A program made the translations under genes and the position numbers. Shown here in pieces: positions 46,582 through 58,520 of a stretch of DNA of 64,000 bases (position 1 is its first letter; every line of letters starts with the position of its first letter). Below the pieces are notes generated by a model. It made no database searches and was not told the origin of the DNA. It saw nothing but the letters and a program-made list of their open reading frames with translations. This stretch comes from Coleophoma eucalyptorum (Eukaryota > Ascomycota > Leotiomycetes > Helotiales > Dermateaceae): assembly GCA_026120035.1 (NCBI GenBank), contig JALRME010000048.1:62001-126000 (forward strand), in the 5' to 3' direction.

Positions 46582-47581
46582 TTCGTAAAGCCGTTGAGTT
46601 TGGAAGTATCAAAACTATGTCTGCACTTAGGTATGCATACCTCTTACACGGCTCTGAGGCTGCTTATATACACACTCTGTCTGGCGTACCATCGCAATAT
46701 CGTCAATCTGTTTAGCGAAAAACTGTTAAATAGTGAGATTGCAGCTGACGCAACAAACCCTAATTTCTAACCAGATAAGCATATCATAAGATATCAAGGC
46801 GATTGTACAATACTCTACTGATCGATTAACTGCCAGAAAAAGAATGGTGCTCAACTGGTTCTACAAGATAGGGACAATCCGGGGCCTGTTTGCACCGTTC
46901 TTCAACCGGCTGGCTAATGATTGAAAATAACTAGCAGGGAAAGTCCCTCGCCCCCCACTTCCGGCTCCGACACGGTGCCGGGACGGTACTGTCTTAGGTA
47001 TACCTCGGGATTTTTATGCCTTCCGGTATACCTACCCCATATTTCATACCGTACTTTTTCGTATCGAGGAGTTTCACTTTGAAGCATGTACCTTAGTTTA
47101 GCAATCTTAACTGAAAAGAAATAAGCAGGCTTGAAAATGAAAACAAGTTAGTCATCTTGTGGTTGCGCATGGTACCTCCGAAGAAGAAACTGAATCCTGC
47201 TAGTTCCCTATCTGTCTACAGCTAGATCCAATAGGATCAATTTTAATTTACTAATTTTCTCGACGCGTTACCCGAAGAAGCGTCCATGCTCTATGAACGG
47301 CGATTCGCCGTGGTTCTTAGCTATCAGTCTTGCCCTTCTGCCTGTGGAACAGATCGGCAGCTGTTGCATCAAGCTTACAGTGGGGTAAGTAGTACTACGG
47401 TGTTGGGAGACCCTAGTCATGGATTAAAATCTAGGCGACTGGCTATCTAACTGGGAAATTTCCCATGTCAACAATAACTGCGAAAATCGTTACCAATACC
47501 ACAGACCTCCGATATTAATCTGCTAACATTAATCCATCCTTACCTTTGCCCATAACTATCCTCTCACACAAATTCGACAGT
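46582..47581. promoter_or_regulatory. Divergent promoter of MFS transporter and amidase
   Basis: 1.0 kb. Around 46950-47065 it holds a cluster of CGG/CCG triplets (TTCCGGCTCCGACACGG) and two identical palindromes GGTATACC at 46997-47004 and 47025-47032, spaced 28 bp. A single regulator could act on both genes from here. Confidence 0.5.
46997..47032. promoter_or_regulatory. Paired palindromes GGTATACC
   Basis: Two perfect 8-bp palindromes, centre to centre 28 bp, with CCTCGGG and CCTTCCGG between and beside them. Candidate dimeric factor site; the factor is unknown. Confidence 0.4.
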
Positions 47582-49742
47582 ATGCTCTGGCAAGATGCAG
47601 CTAAAGAGGTACAAGGTGCAGTGCTTGCTGCAATTCCAGAGAAGTGGAGGCTAGAGAAGAGTTCTAATGATAACCCCGACGATGTTCGATCGATCCCCCA
47701 AAGTTGCGGGATCCTAACAGAGGAGCAACTTTATATCACCGAGCAAACGGCTACGAGCCTTGTGGCAAAGATGGCGTCTAAAGAGCTCTCATCATCGCAA
47801 GTTGTGGATGCTTTCTGTGCTCGAGCCGCTATTGCGCATCAGTTGGTAAGCAAGCCATGATAATACAAAGATGTAAAGATGAAAGAGGGAGACAAGAAGC
47901 TGATGGATATGTTTAGGTCAACTGTCTAGCTGCATTTTTCCCTGAGGAGGCTATCAAGAGGGCAGCGGAACTGGACGATTATCTGCATCGGTTCGGAAAG
48001 CCTATGGGGCCACTACATGGGTTACCAGTTGCGCTCAAGGTTCAGTTCTACCCTATTTTAAGCGTCATCTATAAGATCAGTTGGTTTCAGTAATTAACTA
48101 GTTGTAAGGATACTTTTGACTTAGTAGGAAAAGCAACTACGTACGGATACGCAGCAAACGCGAATCTTATCGCTAATAGAGACTCGGCGGTGGTGAAACT
48201 TTTGCGTGACGCAGGGGCGGTATTTTACGTGAAGACAACGATGCCACAAACTGGAATGGCATTGGAAACAGTCAGCCCTCTCTTTGGTCGTACATTGAAC
48301 CCTTTCAACACCAAAATGGTGGCAGGTGGTAGCTCGGGCGGCGACTCAGTGTTGGTAGCCTTACATGGAAGCCCAATTGCACCTTCGACGGATATTGGAG
48401 GCTCTATCCGCGCTCCAGCAGCTTTCAATGGACTGTATGGTATCCGACCTTCAGCTGACCGGATCCCCAAAAGAGGCATGCGGAGTGTTGAACACGGTCA
48501 GCCCAATATCCGCGTCTCATGTGGTCCTGTATGCCACAGCTTAGAAGATTTGAAGATGTTCACTCGTGTAATCAATGCATATCCCAACGCAAGATATGAT
48601 ACAACTTCCATTCCAGTGAGATGGAGAGAGATTGAGAAGCCGACGGGAAAGCTTGCCTTTGGAGTCTTAACTTTTGATGGCGTTGTGATGCCACAGCCAC
48701 CCATTCTGAGAGCTATACAAGAAACAGCAGCGAAGCTCAAGGCAAATGGACATGAAGGTTCGTCTTTTTATTAATCAAACTTGGTGTATCTTACCTCTTT
48801 GTTTTGTTAACAAATCAATTCATTATAGTTATTGAGTTTGCAGTGCCTTTCGACTGTTGGGAATGTTCTCAAATAACGGTAAGTAGACTAGTCCAATCTG
48901 TGCCCACAGGCCAAAAGACTTATGCTAATGGATATGGTTCAAATTTTTAGTTCAAATTGTATTACCAAATGGGCGTTAAGGATACAATGGCTTTAGTCGC
49001 AAAAACAGGGGAAGCTCTGATCCCTGCAATCCAGAAAATGCTAGACATTTACAAGCCTCAGTCTTTAACTGCAGAAGAGGTTTTAAAGGTGCGGTGGATT
49101 ACTTTTCTGTCCAATTTTCCTTCCTTCTTATGTAGAGACGATCTTCTGCTTGTATCTTGGCCTGGCAATATGTGCACGTTTAAATTCGAGGTTAAGAAAC
49201 TAATATTCATGCACATGTTAGTGTGTTCATGCGCAAAATAAATACCGACAGTTGTTCAGTGATGCTTGGGATGACTCTGCAAAGTCTACAACCACAGGAC
49301 GTCCCATGGATGGGTTAATATGTCCAGCGGCTCCCTCGGCCGGTTATCCCCACGACTTCCTGCCGTGGTGGGGCTACACTACGCTCTTCAATATCCTCGA
49401 CTATCCCTCAACGATCTTACCTTTGAAGAACTTTACTATTAGCCCCGAGACCGACCCAAAGGTCACAACAGGACAATACAGTATCGCGGAGAATAATCCA
49501 TTTGATAAGACGAACTACGAGATGTGTAAGTAACTGATATACGGAAGACGATTCAATCAGATTTCTGTTGCCCCTTCTGAGAAGAATATACGTTAACGAA
49601 TTCCTTTACTTTCTTTATAGATGACCCTGTGCTTTTTCGGAACCAACCAGTTACATTACAGGTAGTGGGTCGACCATTCGAAGACGAGGAATTGATTAGC
49701 GTGACAGAAGTATTAGATGACATCTTAAACTTTGATATGTAA
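47582..49742 (+). CDS. Amidase (amidase-signature family, acetamidase/general amidase type)
   Basis: Eight exons (47582-47845, 47917-48039, 48109-48757, 48829-48878, 48951-49088, 49136-49171, 49252-49525, 49621-49742) give 551 residues, phases closing. The Ser-cisSer-Lys triad is visible: Lys in LPVALKDTFD, split by intron 2; cis-Ser in GGSSGGD; nucleophile Ser in STDIGGSIRAPAAF. Length and C-terminal GLICPAAP...WWGYTTLFNILDYPS are typical of fungal acetamidase-like enzymes. It hydrolyses a carboxamide to acid and ammonia in the cytosol; the natural amide is unknown. The 36-nt exon 6 is my weakest call. An upstream in-frame ATG at 47546 exists but adds only 12 residues. It is divergent from the MFS transporter. 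Confidence 0.88.
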
Positions 49743-49933
49743 TCTAGGACTATTTATACTAAAGATAGTGTTTAGGCTGAACATTATTTTGCTTTGAGTT
49801 GCAGATAGTCAGTATATTTTGAAGTTGGATCATAACGTTAATTTGCTGCCTCTACAGATAGTCAAGTTCATATAAATGTTAGCGTGGGTATATCTTGCGA
49901 AATAATCTCAATTTAACTTTTGCTGCTATAAGA

Positions 49934-52626
49934 TTAAAGAGAACCAAAATAGTCAAACAGCCCTGCATTTTCCTGCTCTGGATCGCGAAGAGATGCCGCT
50001 ATTGAGTCGTAGTCGAATAAGCAACTTAATGTTGCGGATGTAAGCTCTAGATTTTGTTGATTACTGCAAGGGAAATCTGACTGGAAGGGCCACTGGAGTT
50101 TGGAATGAAGTTCACTAGCAGGTTGTGAAGCTTCAGCGCTCACATATTCTATCTCCTGTTCTGGTAGAAGGGTATTTGCGTATGGTTGTGGTGAAGATCT
50201 TGAGGGTTGGATCAAAACTTGTCTCCCAGGGACATTGATGGAAGATCGGATTATACTCTTCATATTGTGACAACCATCAACCGTTTCTATATTGCGGTTG
50301 CTCTTGTGGCTGGTTTCGCTGCTAGACGCCGTGCCCTTCGCTTCACAAGTATCGCCACTTTTAAACTGAGCTGACGAATAGGAATGACTCTGTGCAAGTT
50401 TCAAAAGGTGTTGAATCAGTATGGACAAACTCTGACATGGGTGTTTTTCCAGAATATTTGATACAGTAGTAGCGACAGATAGTAGAGAAGGCCAATCGAT
50501 AATCTGAGGTCGAATACTGGCTAGTCGCAAGGCCATGACCGCTAAAACAATCCAGATTAGCCCAATGATGCGCGAAATACAACATAACAGATGACTCTTT
50601 AAAATCAAAGATAATATACACACTTATGAATGCTACCATCAGCGCCGAATAAATCGGTGCCCATTGTAAATGCCATCTATATGAATTACTTCTGGCAATG
50701 AAATTCAACTGCTTGATGATTCCGTCAACCGTGATTTTGACTGTGTCGCACATTTCTGTGGTCAACGATGTGCTAGATATTCCCTGCGAAAGCTCTCTAC
50801 CTAGCTTACTGATGATGGCACTGGAAACTATTATCAAAGCGTAATTTTTCTGTAGGTAGAGGCTGTTACGCTGGAAACTTGCGATGTCGAAACCTTCTTC
50901 TGTGCCAATTGTTAGCTGACGACCATAACCCGAGAAGAGCTGTAGATGATGAGGTGGACATTGCTTAAGCTATGAAACTGGTTTACCTTCATATAAAGCG
51001 TCCCAGAATGTGAACCATATTTCTGTTTCTTCCATAAATCTCTCAATTATTCCCTGTACTGTTCCCGAGACAAGCTCTGCTGCCTCAATTTCTCGAAGAT
51101 TTTGACCTATATGCAGTCAGAATAATAAGCTTTTGATGGTTGATATTGGACAATCTGACTACGCAGTTCAACGATCTCGATTGTCGACACAATTCGTATG
51201 TCAAAAACAGTTGAGTATTGATGGTCGAGGAACGATCTTAGTAATTGAGCATCAATCGGTATCATTCGCGATTGGCGTGCAGTACCGGCGGCAACTTCTT
51301 GTTCAATGTGGTGAAGAATTAGCCAGGTTCTAACTTTCCGTGCCTGGTCTCTGCCTTCAGAATTTTGTCGCCTCTTTATGGTCTGTGGTAGGGGGTTGTC
51401 TAAAAGTTGTGGTAGAATTCGATGCAAACCTAGCTCCAGACCTAGCTGACGCGCATGACTTATAGCGAACCAATTTTTCTCCGAATAAGCGGCCAGCAGG
51501 ATCATTCCCTGTACGGTTTCCAGGTCAGGAAAAGATATGAAAAGAGTCTTTGCTGCGAGTTTGTGGGCTTCAGTCACACATTCACTACCGAGCTCCTTAG
51601 AACCATCGGAAAGCCGATCCACTCTAATGGCGATAGCGAGTATCACAGAAAAGCAGAACGTCGATCGTTGACGCAGGGTTTCAAAATTATCAGTAATAGG
51701 GTCAAATAACGGGAGGAAATTGTTTGCCCCAGCCATGTATCTATAAACAACGGAATTGTTAGCCGCGGTTCATTTAGAAAGTTTTACATGAAGACGATAA
51801 ATGGTGTCGTACAGATTGAATAGTCGTCGAGCTTGTGATTCACTAAGGAGCCCTCTCGAGATCATATCATTATGATTATCAAGACTTAGAAGTTCTGGTC
51901 TGTGTGATGCTTTTGTTGGCCTTGACATAAGCCCCCTTTCCTCTTCGGAAGCAGATGATAATACTGATGCACATTCCGATGTCATCGCTTGCATTGCAGT
52001 TATTGGCGCATTTAAATGCAGCAGATTCAAGCTTTCTGAATCGGATGCCTCTCCAGGAGACGCAAAAGTTTGATGAAAAGCAGTCATTTGAGAAGTTATT
52101 GCCGCCTCACTAAGAGATGAAGCTCTCTGAGAAACTGGAGATACTGATGCTCCATTTGAAGGGTACTCATTCCGATATACAGGGGCAGGCTCACTATTCT
52201 GGCCAGCACCGCTTTCATTATATGCACCTTGCGCCAACCTTTCGACCTCGCATCTTAACTTGCGAACTTCATCTTCGAGATCATTGTACTTCCTTTACAA
52301 CAAAAATATGTTAGTCAACTTCCTCAAATATTGGGAGGAAATAGGATGAAGCGTGACAACCCTGTATTTGTAGCCTTGCCGATAATATCTTTATCGATCT
52401 TCCGGTCCCAATTCTGTGTGCCCAACTTATCAAAGACACAATCCCGACCCGCAGCTTGACAGCGCCGGCATGGGCCGTTTCTGGAACGCACGCATCGGGA
52501 CTTTTGTAGTCTACACGTCCGGCATGCTTTGAAGGTCCGTGGTACCTTTGATATGAAGGTCGTGCTTTGTGGGGCTTTGAATTCTGCCTGCGGAGACTGA
52601 TCGCCTTCATCAGTATCCGACTCCAT
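49934..52626 (-). CDS. Zn2Cys6 transcription factor with coiled coil and fungal-specific domain
   Basis: A multi-exon gene. The N-terminus (MESDTDEGDQ) leads to the zinc cluster CRTCRLQKSRC...GPCRRCQAAGRDC at about residues 35-62. An intron ending near 52295 joins this to a short coiled coil, LEDEVRKLRCEVERLAQG, used for dimer formation. A Ser-rich linker follows. An intron at 51741-51812 joins RRLFNL to YMAGANNFLPLFDP, the start of the Fungal_trans middle-homology region. It continues with SFPDLETVQGMILLAAYSEKNWFAISHARQLGLELGLHR. Further exons reach a Gln/Ser-rich tail ending FDYFGSL at 49934. Exact junctions in the 50.6-51.1 kb part were not all solved. It is convergent with the amidase by only 190 bp and divergent from the FAD oxidase, a candidate second cluster regulator. 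Confidence 0.82.
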
Positions 52627-54144
52627 ACTGTGATGGCTTTTATTCCAAAAGACTTCGTGCTATGCTGACAAAAAATAATTCGAGATCATCTGTCGCTAAT
52701 TTTTTGGATTGCTTTAGTAGGAGATACAATTCTGTTCCGTAGCTGTAGCTAAATTATATTTCATGGAATGAGGAACGATAAAAAAGAATATCCGTAAGTT
52801 AACGTACGTGAGAAGGAATCTGGGGTTGGATCTCATAAGTGGAGTCTGGACGAGTTCGGACCTGATTATTTTTGGGGACAATAGCTTTCTTACTGCTGTA
52901 TAGCCAATCATCAACCAATTACAAGATAGCCTAACTACAAAATTCAAATAGTATAGTATGAATAGAGCGTGTAGATAAGACATAGATGACTCCGCAGATA
53001 AGATAAGGAAAGTTAAGGTAGCTCGTGCATTTCCCGACATAATACCTCGAAACTCTTATCTTTACAGCCTATTTGCTGGTATTCTTAAGTTCTTAGAGAT
53101 GAGTCAAAGGATAGAGTGAAATTAGCACATGTTAACTAATGTAGAGGTCGAAATGGCTATTTTGAGAGGCCAGTTGCACATGAGTTAGGGTTCTGAAATT
53201 TGGGTCTAGAAAGTGCGTATGTTGGTCAAGTTCCTGCCAAGTATACGTACAGCGGTAATGACTTAACACTTAATGACATTTTGCATTGTTTTCTTAGCCA
53301 GGTCACCACGCGTCATAGGGTGGCACATCATTGAATCTGCATCAAGCAGGTTTGCCACGTTGGAGGGAGGCCTCTAATGGTTCACCTAGCAGAGAAGACT
53401 AGACCCTATCATAAGTGGCGAGCTGTAAGCATTCACAGCCAGGTAGAGTAATCCCAAGGAGCCATAATATTTACTTCGCCTTTGGTAGCAAGAGCGAGCC
53501 CACTTTCGAATATTAATTGACGACAACGTTTGCGGGGTCGCGTTCCAGTGTCATGGTTACTCATTAATCAGAAGCAGAAAGGGCTCAGCTCGTCACAATT
53601 GTATGATGCAGCATAGATCTTGTCTCCAATAGATGATCTGCTTTGATGAGAAACACAACTAAACCGATAATCAGATTGCGTCTTTGCGGGTGCGGCTTAC
53701 TAGTCCGTTATTTGACCATTCCCTAGTAGGAAGGCAAAGCGAGAGCCCAGCAACTTATTTACATGATGAGTAATGCCCTATAACCTCTAATCCAAATACG
53801 GGAAGTATAAAGAGAGCCAACCCTTCATTCTTCCTCGGGACTTTTTATTTTCACGTTTGGTGTGGAATCTAGACATGATTAAATGCCTTTTGCTGTACCG
53901 CAACTGTCAATTCCGACTCAGCTCCGCTGCACCAGACAGCATAAACTTTGAATGGGAGTGGATAACTGAATAATACTCAAACAAGAATATGGAGAGCATT
54001 TATTTATATATCTGATCCTCCACCCTTTTGCTCTCCGTGAATAATATTTCTGATCGACACATTTGGATACAGATTTCCTTCCCTTTGGCCTTATTCCCTC
54101 AAGAACAAGCTTCTTCTTTCAGTTTCTTGAATTTCAATACTAAA
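52627..54144. promoter_or_regulatory. Divergent spacer, Zn2Cys6 factor / FAD oxidase
   Basis: 1.5 kb between divergent starts. A 108-codon minus-strand frame at 52714-53040 lacks any domain. No repeated motif shared with the other cluster promoters was found. Confidence 0.35.
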
Positions 54145-55506
54145 ATGTCTTCCTCACCAGACGGAATCTATGAACCTGGAATTATTGACCCAGGTTTTCC
54201 CGTTCAGAACCCCACAAAACCATTCTGGCTCTCTGAGCCCTCTCATATTAGCAACTTGCAATCTCCTTGGATTGAAGATGCTGATGTGGTTATCATAGGC
54301 TCGGGCATGACGGCAGTCAGCCTTGCGAGGACACTTTACTCCAAGCGTCCCGAGCTTAAGATTGTCATCGTTGAAGCTCGGGAACTCTGCTCGGGGGCAA
54401 CGGGACGAAATGGAGGTCACATCAAAGTCATGAGCCCAGGAGTATGGTTTGATCGCAAAACCCAATATGGAGTACAAGAAGCTCTAAGAGTAATGAAATT
54501 TGAGCACAGCCATCTGAAAGAGATGGCCACTTGCATAAAGGAAAACAACATAGATTGTGACTTACGCCTGCTGGAAGGATTAGACATTTATCATGACGAA
54601 TCGATCTTTCGCAAAGCTGTGTCTGCATTGGAAGATATGCGTAAATATGCGCCAAATCTTGCAGCTCGATACTCCGTGTACTCCACAAACGAGGCTCTAC
54701 GAGACCACAGATGCGGTGAACACTCAGTTGGAGCCATCGGAATGCCTTCTGCTTCAATGTGGCCATATAAGATGGTTACAGGCCTATTCGCCAAGATGGT
54801 AGAGCAGAATAGCCTCTCCATTCAAACAAAAACAACGGTTCTCTCCGTCACTGACCAAGACAAGGACAGCTTTGCTACGGTAAAGACAAGTCGCGGAAAC
54901 ATTCAAGCAGCTCATGTAGTCCATGCTACAAATGCTTGGATGAGCCACCTGGTCCCGGAATTGCGACCATATGTTTCTCCGGTACGCGCCAATGTTCAAA
55001 GACAAGTGCCACAGCCCGCCTCGGTACGCGTAGACAGGACCAGTACTTTCTGGCTTCGATATGCTGATAAGGACTATGACTACATGATGCAGCGACCTGA
55101 CGGTGCCTTTATCATGGGCCGGGCGAATACAGGTCGCAGAGCAACGAGCGACGACGGCTCGAAAGATCTCCTTCCACAAATACATCTCAAAAGTGTCACT
55201 CCCCGAATATTCGACTTCGGGACTGATAAAATCGATGTCACTCATTCTTGGAGTGGCATAGTCGCTTTCACTCAGGATGGAAATCCATTTGTTGGGCGTC
55301 TGCCTTTTCCAAATCGAACTCACCAGTGGGTGTGTGGAGCTTACCAGGGCATCGGCATGGTGAGGGCATTTAGATCCGCTCAAATGCTTGGCTTTCTTAT
55401 CCTAGGGTAAGAAGTCCCGTCGCTATATCCCCGGTCTATGCTTGTAACTGATGTTCGGGTCACAAGCTTGGAGAATTCACTGAAACCGTTTAGTAGCAAA
55501 CTATAA
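54145..55506 (+). CDS. FAD-dependent amine oxidase-like oxidoreductase (DAO fold) with peroxisomal PTS1
   Basis: Exon 1 54145-55406 and a short exon 2 55467-55506 (60-nt intron) give 433 residues. The nucleotide-binding motif is DADVVIIGSGMTAVSLA near residue 50, followed by the ATGRNGGHI flavin block. The end of the main exon reads IVAFTQDGNPFVGRLP and YQGIGMVRAF, as in fungal DAO-type proteins related to glycine/sarcosine oxidases and gamma-glutamylputrescine oxidase. The second exon adds LENSLKPFSSKL, ending in SKL, a perfect peroxisomal targeting signal. This supports both the splice and location. It probably oxidises a secondary or primary amine and releases H2O2 and an aldehyde. The start at MSSSPDG was preferred to an upstream ATG at 54028 because the extra residues are unlike the family. 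Confidence 0.88.
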
Positions 55507-56574
55507 GAATGAACTGCCATATTTGGGAAACATTGGCAGCATGGTGGATGGATTGTCGCTTCCTTGGTCGTGTAACTGGTTCTTATCCTTGTTGATTATA
55601 GATACAACCTATGTAGCAAATGGGACCTTTTGGATACTTCCATTACGTTACCAAAACATTTCAAGTGCAGCTGGTACCAATTTCTGACCTCGGCATTAGC
55701 ATTCCAAGAATCTCATCAAGTTCATCCTCGTGATCATCGGGGTTTATGTCGTGAAGAAGCATCTCAGTAGTGTCTGAGAAGGTGTGGTCCGAAAGAACTG
55801 GCACAGAACTACCGTCATCGCGAATTCTTTCCAGTAGCCACAGGGTCGATCTGGATTGTTTCGCGCCCCTGCTGAGTGGGCTATTGTTTTGTACCCAGTT
55901 GGAAATCACCCGGCACACAAGATCCTATGTGACAGCTGGCTAGAGGCCGAGTTCTACTGCAGCTGCGTCCTCTGCAAGCTCTCCTGTGTGAAATGAATCA
56001 CCTCTTTTACAGACAGTGGCTCCTTGATAGATTGATTGAAATCTCTGGGAATTCTCAAAGAGGTGTTCCACTGCCGAAGAGTCTCCAGGAGCAGAGATGC
56101 CCTTTTCAGAGATACAGAGATGACTATACGTTAACAGATGAGATGCTGGTAGCTTATATAGATAACTACCCTATAGATATCGTTAGTTGATTGACAGAAC
56201 AGCGATTGGCTCTAACCAATATTCTGTACACATTTGGCTTGTAACTAGGGCTAGCGATAGCATTTTTTTTAACATCCTATCTTATGACCAACCTTGCCTT
56301 TTAAACTAGCGGTTGATCTATTACACAGTTTACATGAAATTTGATAGATAAGTGATCCTCTATTCCTATCTCATACTACTCAAATCATCTCTATTTGTTC
56401 TATAGTTGTTAATTAAAATAGGACTTTCAGAATCGAAAACTTCGATGTTCCATCTTAGATTTATGAATATCCATCGTAATCAACGCATTTCCCATCTTGC
56501 TATACTCTCATACAGTTCAAGGACGACTAGTTCCTTCCTGTATCTAAAGTCCCTAGAAGGCAATCGTAAAATTT
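55507..56574. other. Intergenic region, 1.07 kb
   Basis: Contains the decayed frame listed at 55661-56130; the rest is AT-rich 3' flank. Confidence 0.35.
55661..56130 (-). pseudogene. Possible decayed gene fragment
   Basis: The minus strand reads protein-like stretches in different frames: CRVISNWVQNNSPLSRG (55661-55918) and, upstream, LLETLRQWNTSLRIPRDF with stops between. This looks like a broken reading frame. I cannot name a family, and it may be chance. Confidence 0.25.
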
Positions 56575-57348
56575 CTACTCTTTTACGACTTCTGTAATAT
56601 TATCCCCCTTGGCAGTTCGAGGAAAATACGCCATTTTACACATTTCAAAGGTCATATCATGGCCAAACTCCTTGAGATCCACCTCTAGCAGACTGCCCAT
56701 CTGTACAAAGCCGTATCGCTCGTAGATCGGCCTACCCATGACTCCAGCTTCTAGATACGCTGGAACCTGGGACTTTTCAGCTTGTTCAATTCCCCATTTG
56801 ATGAGGAGACCTGCTGCACCTTTCCCGCGATGTGCCGGGTGGGTTACCATGTGCATCAATATCCAACAGGGTGAGTTTGCTGGAAGCCATGACTCCCGGG
56901 CCCCATCTCGAGATGTGAGGATGTGATTATGAAGGGGAACGTCGAAGCCACGAGGAATAGCCTGCCCCGGTACGAGGTTATGAGTCTCCCAATGAATTTG
57001 AGTGCCAAAGTCGTAACCATTAGGATAGAAATGCCAGCGAGCAATGCTAATAATAGAGTGATTGTCGGAATTGTCGATAACCTTCATGTAGCGGACAGTA
57101 GGATCGCCTTGGAATCGACATCGTTGTTTGTTGAAGTGGAAAGCCAACCGTGCCTGCGCTTCTTCCTGCGTCGTCACCGCACAGCAAAGCGGTGTCGGCG
57201 GCCCCACAAGGTCTTGGCCCGGTGGGTAGATGGCAGCGTGAGACACGAGCTCGTCAAAATCTGGAAGCTCGAGGGGACAGAGTTGCAGGTGCATTTTGAA
57301 AACCGGTACTTTCGTGAGTTGTGGAGTTTCTGTAGTCCCGACTGGCAA
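56575..57348 (-). CDS. GNAT-family N-acetyltransferase
   Basis: A single exon of 257 residues. The acetyl-CoA-binding motif A is seen as MHMVTHPAHRGKGAAGLLIKWG (Q/RxxGxG/A form RGKGAAG) at about 170-190. It is followed by AYLEAGVMGRPIYERYGFVQMG, the typical motif B with YERYGF. The N-terminal 130 residues are specific to a fungal group that often reads LVGPPTPLCC. It should transfer an acetyl group to a small amine or protein substrate in the cytosol. The substrate is not readable. It is not close enough to the 36.8-55.5 kb cluster to be a clear member. Confidence 0.85.
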   Translation of the reverse strand: MPVGTTETPQLTKVPVFKMHLQLCPLELPDFDELVSHAAIYPPGQDLVGPPTPLCCAVTTQEEAQARLAFHFNKQRCRFQGDPTVRYMKVIDNSDNHSIISIARWHFYPNGYDFGTQIHWETHNLVPGQAIPRGFDVPLHNHILTSRDGARESWLPANSPCWILMHMVTHPAHRGKGAAGLLIKWGIEQAEKSQVPAYLEAGVMGRPIYERYGFVQMGSLLEVDLKEFGHDMTFEMCKMAYFPRTAKGDNITEVVKE

Positions 57349-57599
57349 GATGATGCGACAACAAGATGGGAGAGTTTAGGACTGTATGAATATGAATCAT
57401 AGCGAAGGGGGCCGAGTAGCAACTGGGAGGTATTTCCTACGCCGACCCATTTTTCCTGTCAAGGGAAAGGGCGGGCAAAGCGAAGCGGCTTATCTCCGTG
57501 GACTTGAGGCTTCGTCCCTTTGACCCTCTTGTTTCCTGATGCCTAGATTCTCGTCCATACCGATCAATTGTTCCTACAACTCGACCGGTCTTCGAAGCG

Positions 57600-58520
57600 C
57601 TCCGGGATCTCAGCGTAGATTGACCGTCACTGTTTGTATTTGCTCAATTGCAACAAACACTCAAATCCTTGCAGTTGTCGCACGGGTTGATCTGCCGCTT
57701 CAGCTGTGCCACCTCAAGTCCATCCATGCCGCCCGTGTTAGTGATATCCGCTGTCACTGATATGGCTTCATCCCAGACCTCTTGGCTGCCACTGACGGAC
57801 AGTTGCTCAGTGGCGTGGGTAGAAGAGAGTGCGGTCCCATTAGTAATGGTGGCAGCAATATCGCCGGAGTTGAAGGTGTATTTGACAGTCCGAACCCAAA
57901 TCCAAGAGACGAGTCACGTTATAGGCATATGTACGTATACTCGACACAATTACGTTCTGTAAAGTTGGAGCTGGCAGTCTTGCAGATCTGGACACTGTAG
58001 TCAGACTCATTCTTTGCAATGGCCTGGGGCAATCGGCCAGAAGGATTCACATCTCCAAAGAGGACATCCACGGTAGAGTTTCCGGACTTCTGTCCTAAGA
58101 GTCCACTGTAAATGACCGCTGTTACATTGTCTTTGTCGATCCAGGAGTCTAGGGGTGGATAATGACGACCGTGTCATTGCAGTTGGCTGCAACCTCTTCA
58201 ACCAGTGCAATTTGGTGAGTATTGTGCAGTTCTGAACGATCCGCCCCCTCATCCACAAACGCATTAAGGAAATCGAGACAAACATCTATAAAGCTAACAT
58301 ATGCGGCAAGTGAATGCTCCAGAGTTCTTGGAATTTCACGGGCTTATACCAGAGCGGAGTGAACTTCCATCCTCTGAGGTGTAAATGGCGTTGAGGATCA
58401 AATGTTCCATCGTTCCAGAATCTGTAGCTCACTAAATGGTCAACTGTTGGGGCTTAGTATAGTAAGCAAAAGGAGTTGCACCGGAGCTTGTCCCGCCAGC
58501 TGGAGGGCGATAGTTGGTTT
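57600..58520 (-). pseudogene. GH3 beta-glucosidase remnant (3' part)
   Basis: Family blocks appear in order but in shifting frames. They are SFIDVCLDFLNAFVDEGADR and EEVAANCNDTVVIIH (58310-58150), then after a TAG and a frame change SGLLGQKSGNSTVDVLFGDV and NPSGRLPQAIAK (58140-58010). After a stop comes LGFGFGLS, and in a third frame SVTADITNTGGMDGLEVAQL near 57760-57700. These match the C-terminal GH3 domain and the fibronectin-like domain of fungal beta-glucosidases. The N-terminal domain with the catalytic Asp is missing or not recognisable. At least three frame breaks make it non-functional. Confidence 0.7.

Noticed and set aside
51741..51812. Apparent frameshift in the Zn2Cys6 factor
   Set aside because: Using the donor at 51812 (GTACGA) instead of the later GTAAAA joins the frames perfectly, so no frameshift is needed.
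52714..53040. 108-codon hydrophobic minus-strand frame
   Set aside because: AT-rich DNA gives hydrophobic codons; no domain and no neighbours to support it.
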